Assembly: GCA_045645485.1 (NCBI GenBank)
Contig: JAZRIX010000017.1
Coordinates: forward strand, 1-64,000
Length of the DNA: 64,000 nt
Source of the DNA: SIG440 sp045645485
GTDB lineage: Bacteria; Bacillota; Clostridia; Monoglobales; Monoglobaceae
Reading direction: 5' to 3'
The notes under the pieces were generated by a model, which saw only the letters and a list, made by a program, of their open reading frames with translations, made no database searches and had not been told where the DNA came from. Position numbers and translations under genes: made by a program. The stretch's first letter is position 1, and every line of letters starts with the position of its first letter. Positions 17,066 through 27,900 of the stretch are shown one piece after another.

Positions 17066-18157
17066 TTACATAAAGAAGTTAAGAATCATACCGCCTGCAA
17101 TAACAGAAGCAATCTGACCCGAAACATTTACGCCTATTGAGTGCATAAGCAGGAAGTTCTGCGGATCTTCCTGAAGACCCATTTTATGAACAACACGTCC
17201 CGACATCGGGAATGCAGAAATACCTGCGGCACCAATCATAGGGTTAACCTTCTTTTTGAGGAACAGGTTCATAATCTTTGCGAACAGAACACCGCCTGCG
17301 GTATCGAATATAAATGCAACCAAGCCAAGACCCAGAATAAGCAGTGTATTTGCAGTAAGAAAATCTGTATATTCCATTTTCAACGAAATTGTAATTCCAA
17401 GGAATATGGTAACAATGTTTGCCAATGACTTTTGTGCAGTTTCAGAAAGAGCATTGAGCACTCCGCACTCACGGATAAGATTTCCGAACATCAAAAAGCC
17501 TACCAACGCTACAGACTCAGGAGCAACAAGTCCTGCAATTGCGGTTATAATAATGGGGAACAGAATTCTGGTTGTTTTTGAAACCTCCTTCTGTGCATAC
17601 TCCATTCTAATTCTGCGTTCATTTTTTGTTGTAAGAAGCTTGATAACAGGTGGCTGAATAATAGGAACCAGTGCCATATATGAATACGCCGCAACCATGA
17701 TAGCTCCCAGATACTGAGAACCAAGCTTCTGTGCAACTACAATCGACGTAGGACCGTCTGCTGCACCAATAATTGCAATAGATGCCGCATCCTTTATATT
17801 TGGGAAAAACATAGATGCAAAGCAAAGGGTAAAGAATATACCGAACTGTGCCGCCGCGCCGAATATCATCAGTTTGGGGTTGGAAAGAAGTGGTGCAAAG
17901 TCAATCATTGCTCCGATACCAATAAACAGTATCAACGGAAAAAGCTCATTTGATATACCTGCATTAAACAGTGTTTCCAGAGTTTCAACCGCACCTGAAT
18001 TGGGCAGATTAACCAAAATCGCACCAAAGCCCATAGGCAAAAGAAGGGTTGGCTCCATTTCCTTTTTTATGGCAAGGAAAATCAATATTCCGCCGATGAC
18101 CCACATTACTACCTGCTGCCACTGTATAGCGAGCAAATTCTGATAAATTACTTCCAT
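17066..18157 (-). CDS. oadB: sodium ion-translocating decarboxylase beta subunit
   Basis: A 363-residue membrane protein with about nine to ten helices. Family hallmarks are LLLPMGFGAILVNLP near the N-terminus, FIGIGAMIDFAPLL, the conserved aspartate in IIGAADGPTSI, and the C-terminal PMIGAAGISAFPMSGRV. In oxaloacetate and methylmalonyl-CoA decarboxylases this subunit couples decarboxylation to Na+ export. No carboxyltransferase or biotin carrier is encoded nearby, so it must work with distant subunits or do something else. The start has AGGAGG seven bases upstream. The leader carries a yybP-ykoY-type riboswitch. Confidence 0.93.
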   Translation of the reverse strand: MEVIYQNLLAIQWQQVVMWVIGGILIFLAIKKEMEPTLLLPMGFGAILVNLPNSGAVETLETLFNAGISNELFPLILFIGIGAMIDFAPLLSNPKLMIFGAAAQFGIFFTLCFASMFFPNIKDAASIAIIGAADGPTSIVVAQKLGSQYLGAIMVAAYSYMALVPIIQPPVIKLLTTKNERRIRMEYAQKEVSKTTRILFPIIITAIAGLVAPESVALVGFLMFGNLIRECGVLNALSETAQKSLANIVTIFLGITISLKMEYTDFLTANTLLILGLGLVAFIFDTAGGVLFAKIMNLFLKKKVNPMIGAAGISAFPMSGRVVHKMGLQEDPQNFLLMHSIGVNVSGQIASVIAGGMILNFFM

Positions 18158-18218
18158 ATTTCATCCTCCTGAAAAGAATAAAGCGGCTTCGCCACTCGTC
18201 TTGCGGCAGTCGAAGCAT

Positions 18219-18328
18219 TTACGCTTTGTTTGCCCATGTGCATTTCGGCATTGCAAAAAATTTTGCACGGGCAATATAATTTATTTTTTGCATAATAGAA
18301 TTTATTACTTAAAGGTAGTAAATTCTAT
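18219..18328 (-). other. oadB leader segment with 14-bp hairpin and 24-codon open frame
   Basis: Between the riboswitch terminator and oadB there is a long AT-rich hairpin (18295-18328, arms TAGAATTTA and TAAATTCTA extended by further pairs, loop of 6). Two bases after it starts an open frame of 24 codons ending at 18219. That frame has no ribosome site and I do not call it a gene. A GCCC/GGGC inverted pair lies inside it. Confidence 0.4.
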
Positions 18329-18334
18329 AATATA

Positions 18335-18372
18335 AAAAAGACCCACGCACGGAAAAACCGCACATGAGTCTT
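18335..18372 (-). terminator. riboswitch-controlled intrinsic terminator
   Basis: A 15-bp stem (with some G-U pairs) closed by a TTTTT loop and followed by six T on the minus strand. Its upstream arm contains the 3' half of riboswitch stem P1 (CTCATG), so forming P1 and forming the terminator are mutually exclusive. Confidence 0.88.
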
Positions 18373-18458
18373 GTTATTTAAGACAAGCCGAACCTTTTTG
18401 TCGGTCGTGAATGACGACTTGCCACGCAAATCACTCTGCGCCAAACTACTCCCTCATG
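18363..18458 (-). ncRNA. yybP-ykoY (Mn2+) riboswitch aptamer
   Basis: On the minus strand P1 arms CATGAG and CTCATG enclose GGAGTAG directly after the 5' arm, then CAAGTCGTCATTC, then CGGCTTGTC and finally AACAAGA before the 3' arm. These blocks, in this order and position, match my recollection of the Bacillus subtilis yybP leader (GGAGUAGC, AAAGUCGUCAAUUC, CCGGCUUUG, GCAAGACC). The family binds Mn2+ and normally controls Mn2+ exporters. Here P1 competes with the overlapping terminator, so ligand binding should stabilise P1 and allow read-through into oadB. A covariance-model search was not possible. Confidence 0.82.
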
Positions 18459-18471
18459 AGTAACTTTAATT

Positions 18472-18500
18472 ATTCTATAATACTTTTCCAAATTTGTCAA
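18472..18500 (-). promoter_or_regulatory. sigma-A-type promoter of riboswitch-oadB unit
   Basis: Perfect TTGACA and TAGAAT with a 17-base spacer on the minus strand; transcription would start a few bases before the aptamer. Confidence 0.85.
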
Positions 18501-18560
18501 TACTTTTCTCAAAACAGCTTTTTTTCGTTTAAAATTTTTTTATTTTTTTTCAAAAAAGTA

Positions 18561-18589
18561 TTGCAACTTTAAAAAAAGTATGTTATTAT
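18561..18589 (+). promoter_or_regulatory. promoter of tRNA-Leu
   Basis: TTGCAA and TATTAT with a 17-base spacer on the plus strand, about 110 bases before the tRNA. It is divergent from the riboswitch promoter. Confidence 0.6.
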
Positions 18590-18702
18590 AACATAGTTGT
18601 ATTGATTTTATCTTTATATACAACTGTGAGGATTAAGCGGTTTTGCTCCTCCTCGGAGTTGCCTCTCCCGTGTAAAATTTTTATGAGGCTACAATTTAAT
18701 AT

Positions 18703-18789
18703 GCGGATGTGGCGGAATTGGCAGACGCGCATGGTTCAGGTCCATGTGAGAGCAATTTCATGCAGGTTCAAGTCCTGTCATCCGCACCA
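18703..18789 (+). tRNA. tRNA-Leu, anticodon CAG
   Basis: Acceptor arms GCGGATG and CATCCGC pair perfectly and are followed by an encoded ACCA end. The anticodon stem CATGG/CCATG holds the loop TTCAGGT, giving anticodon CAG (codon CUG). The long variable arm is typical of leucine tRNAs, and the T arm has GGTTCAAGTCC. Confidence 0.97.
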
Positions 18790-18797
18790 AACAGTAG

Positions 18798-18840
18798 AAA
18801 ACCGAACCTTTTACCAATCGGTGAAGGGTTCGGTTTTTTT
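18798..18840 (+). terminator. intrinsic terminator after tRNA-Leu
   Basis: Stem AAACCGAACC with GGTTCGGTTT and a trailing run of T on the plus strand, 9 bases after the tRNA. Confidence 0.9.
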
Positions 18841-18878
18841 GCGGTTCTTTTACAAATGTTGGGGTAAATTACTTTGGG

Positions 18879-18954
18879 AAGATCCTTCGTTATACTCAGG
18901 ATGACTCTGTTAAGTTTGTTATTGCGTCATTCTGAGCAAACAGCGAAGAATCTT
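18879..18954. repeat. BIME-like palindromic element, copy 2
   Basis: The same half-unit as at 15199-15279 but in the opposite arrangement: AAGATCCTTCG...TCAGGATGAC, a 20-base spacer, then GTCATTCTGAGC...CGAAGAATCTT. The rest of the 18841-19092 spacer shows nothing else I recognise. Confidence 0.75.
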
Positions 18955-19092
18955 TATGTCAGCCCCCGACATATGTAAAAGAACCTTTTTTGCCTTAATA
19001 ATCAAAATCTCCAACAAAAATCATAAGCTGAAAAATGTACTATTTTCAGAAAGAAATATCGTATAACATTTGAGATAGTCTCAATTAAATAC

Positions 19093-20037
19093 CTATACCG
19101 TCCGGTCATAAATCTTTCTTGTAAATTCGATAAGCTTCTTTATATTTTCCTCCGTTTGGTCATCCTTTTTGAGGTAATATTCAAAATGCTCCTTCATATA
19201 CTCATTAGCATACTTCTCAGGATAATTTTCAACTATCCTTCTGATTACGTCACTGCTTTTTATTGTCGGACATAATGCCCAATTAACAAAATCATTCATC
19301 TTTGCACTTTGTTCAAGCTCAAACCTCTTATTTTCCCAGTCATCAAAGGGCTTGTCAGTCATTGCCATCAATATTTCGCTTTCGCTTGATACATCAATAT
19401 CAAATCCTTGGGCTTTCAAAAACAATTGAGCCATCAGTTCATGCCCGCAGGGTTCCGGATGAATTCTGTCGGCATTCACCATTGAGAAATCTTCTTTAAA
19501 ATGTTTTTTCATCACCTTATACATTTCTGAATTGAAATCTACAACATGTCCTCCAAATTTGTCCGCAAGCTGATATACTCTTCCGCTTATTTCAGCCAAA
19601 GCAGCCGCAACACCGGAACTCACTTTCTCGCCGTTTTCTGACAATTCATCATAAGGCGTCGGAGTACAGAAGATTATTCTGATTTCTTTTTCAGCAAGCT
19701 TTGTTGCGATTTCATTTAAGCTTGCCAAACAGTTGTCAATCCTCCTTCTTCTGGTCATAATATGTCCGTCCGTAAGCTTTTGAATACCATATGTTCCCCC
19801 AACATCATTCATTCCAAACATAATAACAACATCGGTGGGGTTAAATATTAAAAGAGTCTCTTCCATTCTCCCCAACGCTTCCGTTGCTGTATTTCCAGGA
19901 ACACCACAATTATATAATTCAAATTTTTTCCCCAAATAATTTCTGTAATAACTGTAAATACGGCGAAGCCACCATCCGTTGGCGGTTATGCTGTCACCAA
20001 AAAAACATACTGTTGATTGATCTTCAAACTGATACAT
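19093..20037 (-). CDS. SGNH/GDSL-family hydrolase
   Basis: A 314-residue esterase-like protein. All SGNH blocks are visible: GDSITANG with the nucleophile Ser (about residue 16), GVPGNTATE (Gly and Asn blocks), FGMNDVGG, and the late DRIHPEPCGH holding the catalytic Asp and His. No signal peptide is seen, so it should be cytoplasmic. Such enzymes often deacetylate sugars or hydrolyse sugar esters. A helical extension of about 100 residues follows the catalytic domain. It sits downstream of the secreted two-domain protein and may act on what the surface proteins harvest; that is inferred. ATG at 20037 has AGAGGA eight bases upstream. Confidence 0.88.
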   Translation of the reverse strand: MYQFEDQSTVCFFGDSITANGWWLRRIYSYYRNYLGKKFELYNCGVPGNTATEALGRMEETLLIFNPTDVVIMFGMNDVGGTYGIQKLTDGHIMTRRRRIDNCLASLNEIATKLAEKEIRIIFCTPTPYDELSENGEKVSSGVAAALAEISGRVYQLADKFGGHVVDFNSEMYKVMKKHFKEDFSMVNADRIHPEPCGHELMAQLFLKAQGFDIDVSSESEILMAMTDKPFDDWENKRFELEQSAKMNDFVNWALCPTIKSSDVIRRIVENYPEKYANEYMKEHFEYYLKKDDQTEENIKKLIEFTRKIYDRTV

Positions 20038-20060
20038 AATTCATATCCTCTCATATTTAT

Positions 20061-20108
20061 TATTTTTCATATAATAGAAAATCACAGTTTTCTATTATAT
20101 GAAAAATA
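20061..20108. repeat. perfect 21-bp AT-rich hairpin
   Basis: Two perfectly complementary 21-base arms around the 6-base loop TCACAG, directly upstream of the GDSL gene. It has no GC-rich stem or one-sided T run, so it is not a standard terminator. Confidence 0.8.
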
Positions 20109-20143
20109 CATAAAAAAATTAACCTCGTTCGCAGGTACAAAAG

Positions 20144-20180
20144 TTCACACCTCTTTGATTTTTGTTCAAAGAGGTGTGAA
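20144..20180 (-). terminator. probable terminator after two-domain secreted protein
   Basis: A perfect 14-bp stem (TTCACACCTCTTTG and complement) with a 9-base loop; only a short T run (CTTTTG) follows on the minus strand. Confidence 0.6.
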
Positions 20181-20243
20181 TTTAATAACAACAGTTCAAT
20201 CTCAAGAATTATGCCGACTCATTCCTGCAAATTGATACCATTT

Positions 20244-21806
20244 TTATTCAGCCGGAATTATTTTTGTGATGTCCCATGTTGACATAACAGGAACATTGTT
20301 TGCGCCCCATACAAGGACTTCTGCTGTAGCCATTGCTTCTGTGTCCGCCGTAGACATAGAAAGTTCAGCCACATTATCAACAACATTTGCCATTGCAACA
20401 TCAATCATTCTGTCATTTTCATCGTAGTATACAAGCATAGCCTTTGCTGTTTCAGGAAGGCTGTTGTCTCTTGCATGCAGATTTACAGCAATACCGCTTT
20501 CATTTGGTGTGATAGCAGCACTCAAGTTTAAATTGTAAAAACCGATGTCATCAATATACCATTTTGTCTGTGTGTTGTTTGCAGGAGCAGGAACACTGTA
20601 TTTGATGAAGTAAGCGTATTCTGCATCGTTTTTGCTTGTGGCGGAAATCTCCTCAGATGTGATTACGCCCTTGGATTCGTCGTAAACATACATTGTTCCT
20701 GTACAGCCGCCACTGTACGATCCGTCCTTTATATGTAGAGCAACGGTATACCACTTACCTTCTTCGAAGTCGTCTGTATCCAGTGTTACATCAAAATATG
20801 TTTTCATCACAGGTGAGCTTGTTCCGTCATTGATTCTGAGAACCATGTCAACATCACCTGTTTCAAGCATAACTCTGAACTGGAAAAATGTTTCGTCCTT
20901 AAAATGGAACTCAGGAACAGTAATATTGCCGGTATGAGTTGTCACCTTGGAAGTACGTGAAATTGCATCAAGAAGCAAAGCCTTTGTGTTTGCAGCTGTT
21001 GCATCAGGATTTGCAACAACCTTCGCATCATTGTATTTTGTGTCAAGAGCAACATCTTCAAAATTCATTTCATTGAGAGCACTATCCGTTCTGAAGCACT
21101 TGATAAGATCGGTGAATGAATTTCCTGAATAAACATCCTGCTTCTGATCGTAAAAACCGATATCGTCGATAAGCCATGTTGTTGCTGCACTGTTTGCGGG
21201 AGCTGCAATATTATAGTAAATATAATATGCACCACCATCGCTATAATTACCACCAGAACTTTTAGAAATCGTTGTTGCTTTCGTTTCACCTGTTGCATCA
21301 TTTGTGATTGTCGCTGTCCATGTGCCGGTAGTAGTTCCACCATCCTTCACATAAAGTGAAACCGTATGCCAGTTGCCATCAGAAAAATCTTCTGCTTCAA
21401 GATTAAGTTCAAAGTATCTTATTATATTACCCGCGCCCTCACGTGTTCCGTCATTAATCTTGAAGTAAAGGGGTAAATCACCTTCGACCAATTTTACCTT
21501 AAATTCCATATAGTCTTCTATGCCGAGATGGAATTCGGGAACCGTAATATTTCCTGTTGAATTGTTGGCCATACCTGTACGTGTCGGTGCCGCAAGCTGC
21601 ATTACATTTGCATTTGCACCTGTTGCATCAGGATTTGCAACAACCTTTGCATCGCCGTACTTCGTGTCAATCGCGTCACTCTCGAAATCAAGCAGATTCC
21701 GTGCTTCATCCGCTTTTTCGAAAGGCTTTTTGTATGCTGCTGCACTGATTGCAAACATTGAAACAAGCATTGCGCACACCAACAGCATACTCAAAATTTT
21801 TTTCAT
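20244..21806 (-). CDS. secreted protein with two tandem LamG-like domains
   Basis: A 520-residue exported protein with a signal peptide (residues 1-24, ending SAAA). Two homologous domains of about 200 residues follow. Both open with a DTKY-DAKVVANPDAT block (about residues 47-62 and 252-267), contain GNITVPEFH and close with W-IDDIGFY (near residues 230 and 428). The fold is probably a lectin-like beta-sandwich. The last 90 residues form a small beta module ending ATAEVLVWGANNVPVMS, related to the C-terminal modules of the neighbouring giant proteins. No catalytic motif is seen, so it may bind polysaccharide. A GGAGG site precedes the start. It shares an upstream element with the 41-kb promoter. 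Confidence 0.8.
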   Translation of the reverse strand: MKKILSMLLVCAMLVSMFAISAAAYKKPFEKADEARNLLDFESDAIDTKYGDAKVVANPDATGANANVMQLAAPTRTGMANNSTGNITVPEFHLGIEDYMEFKVKLVEGDLPLYFKINDGTREGAGNIIRYFELNLEAEDFSDGNWHTVSLYVKDGGTTTGTWTATITNDATGETKATTISKSSGGNYSDGGAYYIYYNIAAPANSAATTWLIDDIGFYDQKQDVYSGNSFTDLIKCFRTDSALNEMNFEDVALDTKYNDAKVVANPDATAANTKALLLDAISRTSKVTTHTGNITVPEFHFKDETFFQFRVMLETGDVDMVLRINDGTSSPVMKTYFDVTLDTDDFEEGKWYTVALHIKDGSYSGGCTGTMYVYDESKGVITSEEISATSKNDAEYAYFIKYSVPAPANNTQTKWYIDDIGFYNLNLSAAITPNESGIAVNLHARDNSLPETAKAMLVYYDENDRMIDVAMANVVDNVAELSMSTADTEAMATAEVLVWGANNVPVMSTWDITKIIPAE

Positions 21807-21865
21807 TTTTCTTTCCTCCTCTTTGTTTTGTCCTTATGGACATTTTTTTAATCCTTTTCATTATA

Positions 21866-21935
21866 ATTATAACACTTTTAGCCAAAAAGTCATTGTAGCT
21901 AATAGCCTTTTTGTTGTATAAAACTAACATTTTTG
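21866..21935 (-). promoter_or_regulatory. extended -10 promoter with upstream 16-bp activator-type element, copy 1
   Basis: On the minus strand TGTTATAAT (extended -10, core at 21866-21871) has no good -35. CAAAAATGTTAGTTTT lies at 21920-21935, exactly 48 bp upstream of the -10 hexamer. The identical 16-mer with identical spacing is found at 41065-41134. Confidence 0.7.
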
Positions 21936-21956
21936 ATATGCACAACAAAAAATTTA

Positions 21957-24900
21957 CTAATTAACTTCAGTAATTGTTGTCAAAGGTGCATATAACTCCG
22001 CCTTTTTCCACATAAACGCTCTGAATGTCTGATTGCTGTAATCAATATTTTCAAAGCTGAAACGTTTGACTCCCAACGCTTCAACGTCCTCTGTCAGATC
22101 AAGAGATTCTGTAAAAAGCATTCTTTCATCAACGTATGCTCCAAGAATTACAACAGCATCATCACTCATAACAGTATCGTCATTGAGAAAATCAACATTT
22201 ACTGTCGCTTTTCCGTCACTCTCCGTCACGAAACCGTCAAGGACTTTTCCGTTGTATACTCTGATGTTTTTCAGCTTAACACCTGCATAATCGGTATTTT
22301 CCATTCCGAAGCTCACACCGTTGCAACCCGCGGTTTTAAGCATGGGTAAATTTTCAAAGAGTGTAACTGTATTGCCGTTTTCATCGGTCACATACATTGT
22401 GAGAGTATTTTTCAGGATTTTTGTTTTGTCGTTTTGATGAACACTTTCGGCTGTCATTTTCACAGTACCAAAGATTCTGTACCATTTGTCCTCTTCGAAG
22501 GTTGCATCAACCTTCACATAATCCGTCACATCGGTCACCACGTGATACGGCTCAATGCTGAAGGTCTGTCCATAATCCTCACCGCCGACTGTGAATACCG
22601 TGGGAGTATCGGCATCCATACGCATATAATCAAAGGAGAAAACATAATCCATTGTGGGCATATCAACCGTCTGATTTGCGTATTTACAGCTTCCTTCATT
22701 CAACTTATAGGTTTTTATACTCAAATCCGAAATACGGATATCTGCATTATTCAGATTTCCAATCAAAATCTGGTCTTCGGTACTTTTTGAACCTTTTGTC
22801 ATGGGAATATCCTGTACAACGCAAACCCAGTGTTGACTGTCCACGGGCTTTGCATAAAGGCTTGCATAGGTTCTGCCCTGACCGTCGGCATCATATCCCA
22901 GAACGTTTGTAATCATTCTCAGATTATAATATTTTCCGTCAGCCCAGTTCATTCCCGTCTGAGAAGATACGCCGTTGAAGCTTATCAGATTGAAATACTG
23001 AGCATATCTGAAGTTTGAATTGTCACAGTAATAAATATAAATATCTCCGCCGTCACCCACCGAAACGGTCATATCAATAACCGCACGGTCAAATCCGTCG
23101 GTCATATTTTTGTAATAAGGACCGAATCTGAGGTATCTGTTTGAGCCACCGTTTTTCGCAGTAAGCACAAGCTCGCCCGTTTCGCTGTCAGCAACAATTC
23201 CCGTACCGCCTGCAGCTGATGCCGCAAGGTCAGCCATACCGTTACCGTTTGTTCCCGTTGCAGAATACTGAATTGTGTCAAGGGGTACAAAAGCCGAAAT
23301 ATCATATTTCACACTTGGAAGATGCGAGTATATTCCCAAATTTGAAACCGTCACCGTATCGTCAGCAACAAATTCAACAGAATAGTTTGTTTTTGTTGTT
23401 GCCGTGGTTGTCATTGTTCCCACAAACTCATATGCTGAGTCTTCTTCATCAGGAGCCTTAGCATAAACCGAAAGCTGATTAAGAGAAAGCTCAACTCTGT
23501 ATGTGAGAACATCCTTATCTCTCAGTCGCTTCGAAATATTACCCACGTTTGTTCCTTCCGCAGTAAACTTAACCGTTGCCTTTGATGTTCCTGTGGCAAA
23601 TGTTGCAGAAACATCAGCCGTGGGCTTTGTCATCTCAAACACCGTAACCATTGTATTTGATTTTGAAGGTTCTGTGCCCGACACCTTGAACGAACCCGAC
23701 TTATCTTCAAAATCTGCAGGGTCAACATAGACAACACCCGAAGGTGCCATATTTTCCATTGTGGTCTTTTTGCCATTCGTCAGCTTTTCATAAGCAGATA
23801 TAACTGCAATATTTTCGCCATCAATCACGGTTTCTCCCACTCCGCAGGCAGATTCGTCAGATGCTTCAACCCAGCCTTCAAATTCACGGCTGACCGTTGA
23901 TATTGTCAGCGAATTGTTCCGTCCGCTTTCAAAAGCCTTTTGTGCTTCAAGTGCCGCCTTTAATGTTTCCTCCACCTGAGCAACCCCTGTATATGTTATT
24001 CCAAGCATTTTTTTGAATACCTGTTCGGGATTCTTCACCTCAGAAACATCAACAGTGAACGAAAGTAATTCTGCATATGTGTCGGTCAGACAGGTCATTA
24101 TTTCCTGCCAGTCTCCGCTTTCAGATGCGGCATTAATGGCCGCCAGAAATTCATTCACTCTGTCCGTTTCGGCTTTAACCAGGCCGTCAACCGCCGCTTT
24201 CACGTCGTTTATATCCGAAATCTGCGACAAATCAATCTTGCAGTATTCCGAATACATATTTTCAAAGGACTTTTCTCCAATATTGTTGGGAAGGTTCAGC
24301 AAAACCTTGTAGTCAGCAAAGAACTGTTTCAAGTCTGCGGCATTTCCGATATTTTTGAACGCATCAACACAAAGCTTCATTTCGCCTGAAAGACCTTCAA
24401 CAAGGTTGCCAAGCTCATTCTGATATTTTTCCGAAAGAACGGTTGTGAGAACCAGATATGACTTGTCGGTTTCGATAAATGTCTTGCCGAATATCTTTGC
24501 GCAGACTTCAATATCAAGATATTTTCCGTCCTCCGAAAGGCAATTTCTTTCGCCTTTGTTGGTTACTCCGTTTACGATATAGTTTTCTGAATTACGTGCA
24601 AATGAAACCGTTCCGTCACCAATGGTAAGTGTTACCCCTGAATCGGTTTTCGAAAGCTCTGCACCCATAGCAAGAGCCACCGCAGAAACATCTGCCATCT
24701 TTCCATTCATGCTGACGGGCATTGAATTGCCGTAAATCATTGCCGTTCCCGAAACCTTTGGCAAAACAGCCTGTGACGGAACTTCGTCATACACCGTTGT
24801 GAAATCGGGAATCACAATATGCGCATCTGCAAAGCGTTTCACGGTTGTGAGTTTTGCAGGGTCAAGAACATAGACCATATTGCGCACCTTCATATCCTCT

Positions 24901-27900
24901 GCATAGCTGTATTCAGCATCATAGCTGTGATTTGCGAAAACATAGCCGTTGATAACACGAAGGCTTGCATTCATATGCTTTGCGGTACGGTTCTTTCCAA
25001 GGTCGTCCATTTCCATAATGTATTCCCAAGTTTCCATACCGTCACGGCTCACCGCCATTGCAGCACGGTTTCTGGGCATCTGAATATACATTAGCGAAGC
25101 CGTTGTCACGTCGTATTCCCAGATTATGTAATATGTGGCATCCGCCTCTCTGTCTCTTTCAATTGAAAACGCTGTGGACGGTGCAATAAATCTGGATGCC
25201 TTTGGCACGGTGTCAAAGGTTTTTCCGCCGTCTTTTGATTCAAGGTAATACAAGAATCCCTTATCCGTTCTAACATATACACGGATTGAATCATCAGGCA
25301 TATCAACTATATCCGCTTCGCCACAATAAAAGTTACCCAAGTTTTTGAAGTCCATAACCGTGGAAGTTTCAGACCATGTGAGACCTTCGTCATCGGAATA
25401 ATAAACTCTTGTTTTGCCGTTTATTTCTGAACCCTCACTCGTCACATAGAAAACTCTGGGCTGTGCATTTTCGCCCGTTCCCCAGGTTTTCTTTGCCTGC
25501 ATAAGCCTGCCCGCCATTGCGTTTCGGTCAGCAACCTTGTCATTTGCACTCTGGATAACCACATTTTCTGCAATGGGTGTTCCGTCAGCTTCATAAAGCT
25601 TTGCATGACTTTGTGAACTCCAGTCTGAAACCGTCAGCTTCTTACCCGATTCAAGGTAAATCATGTTGTTCACGCCTGTGTAATCCGCAACCTCCGACCA
25701 AGTTTCACCACCATCTGCAGTTGATGAATAGTGAGCAGGATATGCATATGCATAAACCGAGTTTTCCTCATCACCCTTGATAAATTCAAGTGTTCCGTGG
25801 AACTCATCGCTTGACCACCACGAATAATTCACGCCCGTATTTGGCTTTCCGTTGCCCTTATAGTTGAAATCATCAACCTTAACATATTCACAATCCGCAA
25901 CAGACAGACCAAATTTTCCGTTACCCTTAAGGCTTAGCGGAATCTCCGTGAAAAGGTAATTATCTTCACATCTGAAGGTCAGTTTATCATCCTTCACTGT
26001 CAGATAATAGTTATACTGACTTGTTTTGTTCATGGTATTATTCACCGTTCGCAGCACCGTGGACACGCCGTTTACAGTTTCAACAAGAGACCACTTACCC
26101 TCACTGTGTGAATACATTACCCTTATGTTTTCATTCTCATTTCTGTATCTGACATTAAATGCAAGATCACCTGATTTTGTGACTGTTGTGGTGGGGGTGT
26201 TGCCTCCTCCATCACAGTCATTGCCGCTGCTTTCGCCCGTTGAGTTTTCCTGTTCAGTCAGTCCAAATGCCACATTAAGACTGATTTCGGGATTTTCTGC
26301 CGTTGCATCAAAAAGATATGTTCCATTTCCGCTAAGGCTCATTTTTCCTTCATCAAGGGTTGCCGCAACATCACCGTAAATTTTATACCAGAATTCCGAC
26401 CAGTCCTTTGGTTTTCCACCCTGAAAATCCTCGGACATATAGTACACATCATCGGTATTTTTCACTGCAATAAAGGTTGAACTGCTTGCATCTGATACCG
26501 TTCTTCTCAGTGACGGCTTGTGTGCCACCTTGGGCAAACGGAAGGATGCAACAAAATCATTATCAATGAAAAGCTGTGCAATACCGCGATAAACCGTTAT
26601 GCGATAGTATCCCGTTTCTGTATTTTCGGAAAGAATTTTTTCCTGCATTTCGCCTTCTGTCACAGGCTGAGTCAGAGCAGAAATTTTTCCGTTCAGCTTT
26701 AATGAAAGCTCGTATTCTCCGTCATACAAAAGAAGTGCTTCGTCTGATGTGTTGGTTTTGTCAAATTCAATGGAATAATACAAATCCATATTGAGATTTT
26801 CATCGGTGAATGAACCGCTGTTTTCGGTTTCCTTATAAAAACGAATCGCCTTTGTTCCGTTTGAATATACCTTAAAATCCGAAACGCCCGAATAACTTAT
26901 CCCGTTTTCATCGCTTCGGGGGAGAAATACCGAGTTCACAAGCTGACCCTTGAAGTAAATTTCCGCAATACCCGAATTCACAACAATCCGATAGTTGCCT
27001 GATGCCAAATTAAGAGTTTCAGTATCTTCTTTTGTTTTAATTGTCACATTTTCTCCGCTGTGTGTCACGTCAAGCCCGAAATATCCGTCAGATGACGTAA
27101 TAGTACCTGCACCGCCGTTATATGAATATGAAATTTCATACTCGGAACCAAGAGTAACTCCCGACACATCGGTTGTGTTCACGGTAATATTTTCCTCATC
27201 GGTTGTGAAAAAGCTTCCGTCTGCAAGATACACCTTTGCAAAGACCGTTGAAGTTTCCATTTTCAAATCAGAAAGGGTCACTTCAAAAGGTGAAGCATCC
27301 GATACCCCTGCAAGCTGACCGTTTTTATAATATTCCGCATACACTATATCCAGATTTGAGGGATAGTCCAATGACAACACGGCATTCTCACCGTAAGCAA
27401 CATCGGATGCACAGTTAACTGTTGAGGTTTTGGGGTCAACAACAGTTACAATCCGTTGAGAAGTATACTGTCCGTCCGAAGAAATGGCACGTAAATTATA
27501 CGAACCCATCTTTACATTTCTGAGTGTATATGCATAATCCGTTTCTGCTGTTGCAGTTCCGACAATAACATCACCGACGTAATAATCAACATATTCAGGG
27601 CTGTCCGAAACCTCCGCCTTCAGAACAATATCCTCGCCAAAGGCAAGCTTTTCGCCGTTTTTTGGACTCATTTTTATTATGTTGTTATAGGTTGTGATTG
27701 AAAGTGACCTTAGCTGCATCTTTGGTGCAACTTTCACATAGGGCGTACCGTAAAAACGCAAGGAACCGTTGCGACTTTGGTCATCATTACTTAGGTCAGG
27801 AAGATTGAACGAAAGAAGCTCCTGCCCATCCATAAACAGCCTGCAATGACCCTCACGCACCTCGGTTTTCCAGGTGTGAAGGTCATATCCGATTGCCGTG

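Noticed and set aside
18219..18293. 24-codon open frame in the oadB leader
   Set aside because: No ribosome site and it overlaps inverted repeats; most likely chance.
18335..18458. T-box or SAM-type leader
   Set aside because: No T-box sequence or specifier loop and no SAM riboswitch core; the GGAGTAG and AACAAGA blocks fit yybP-ykoY instead.
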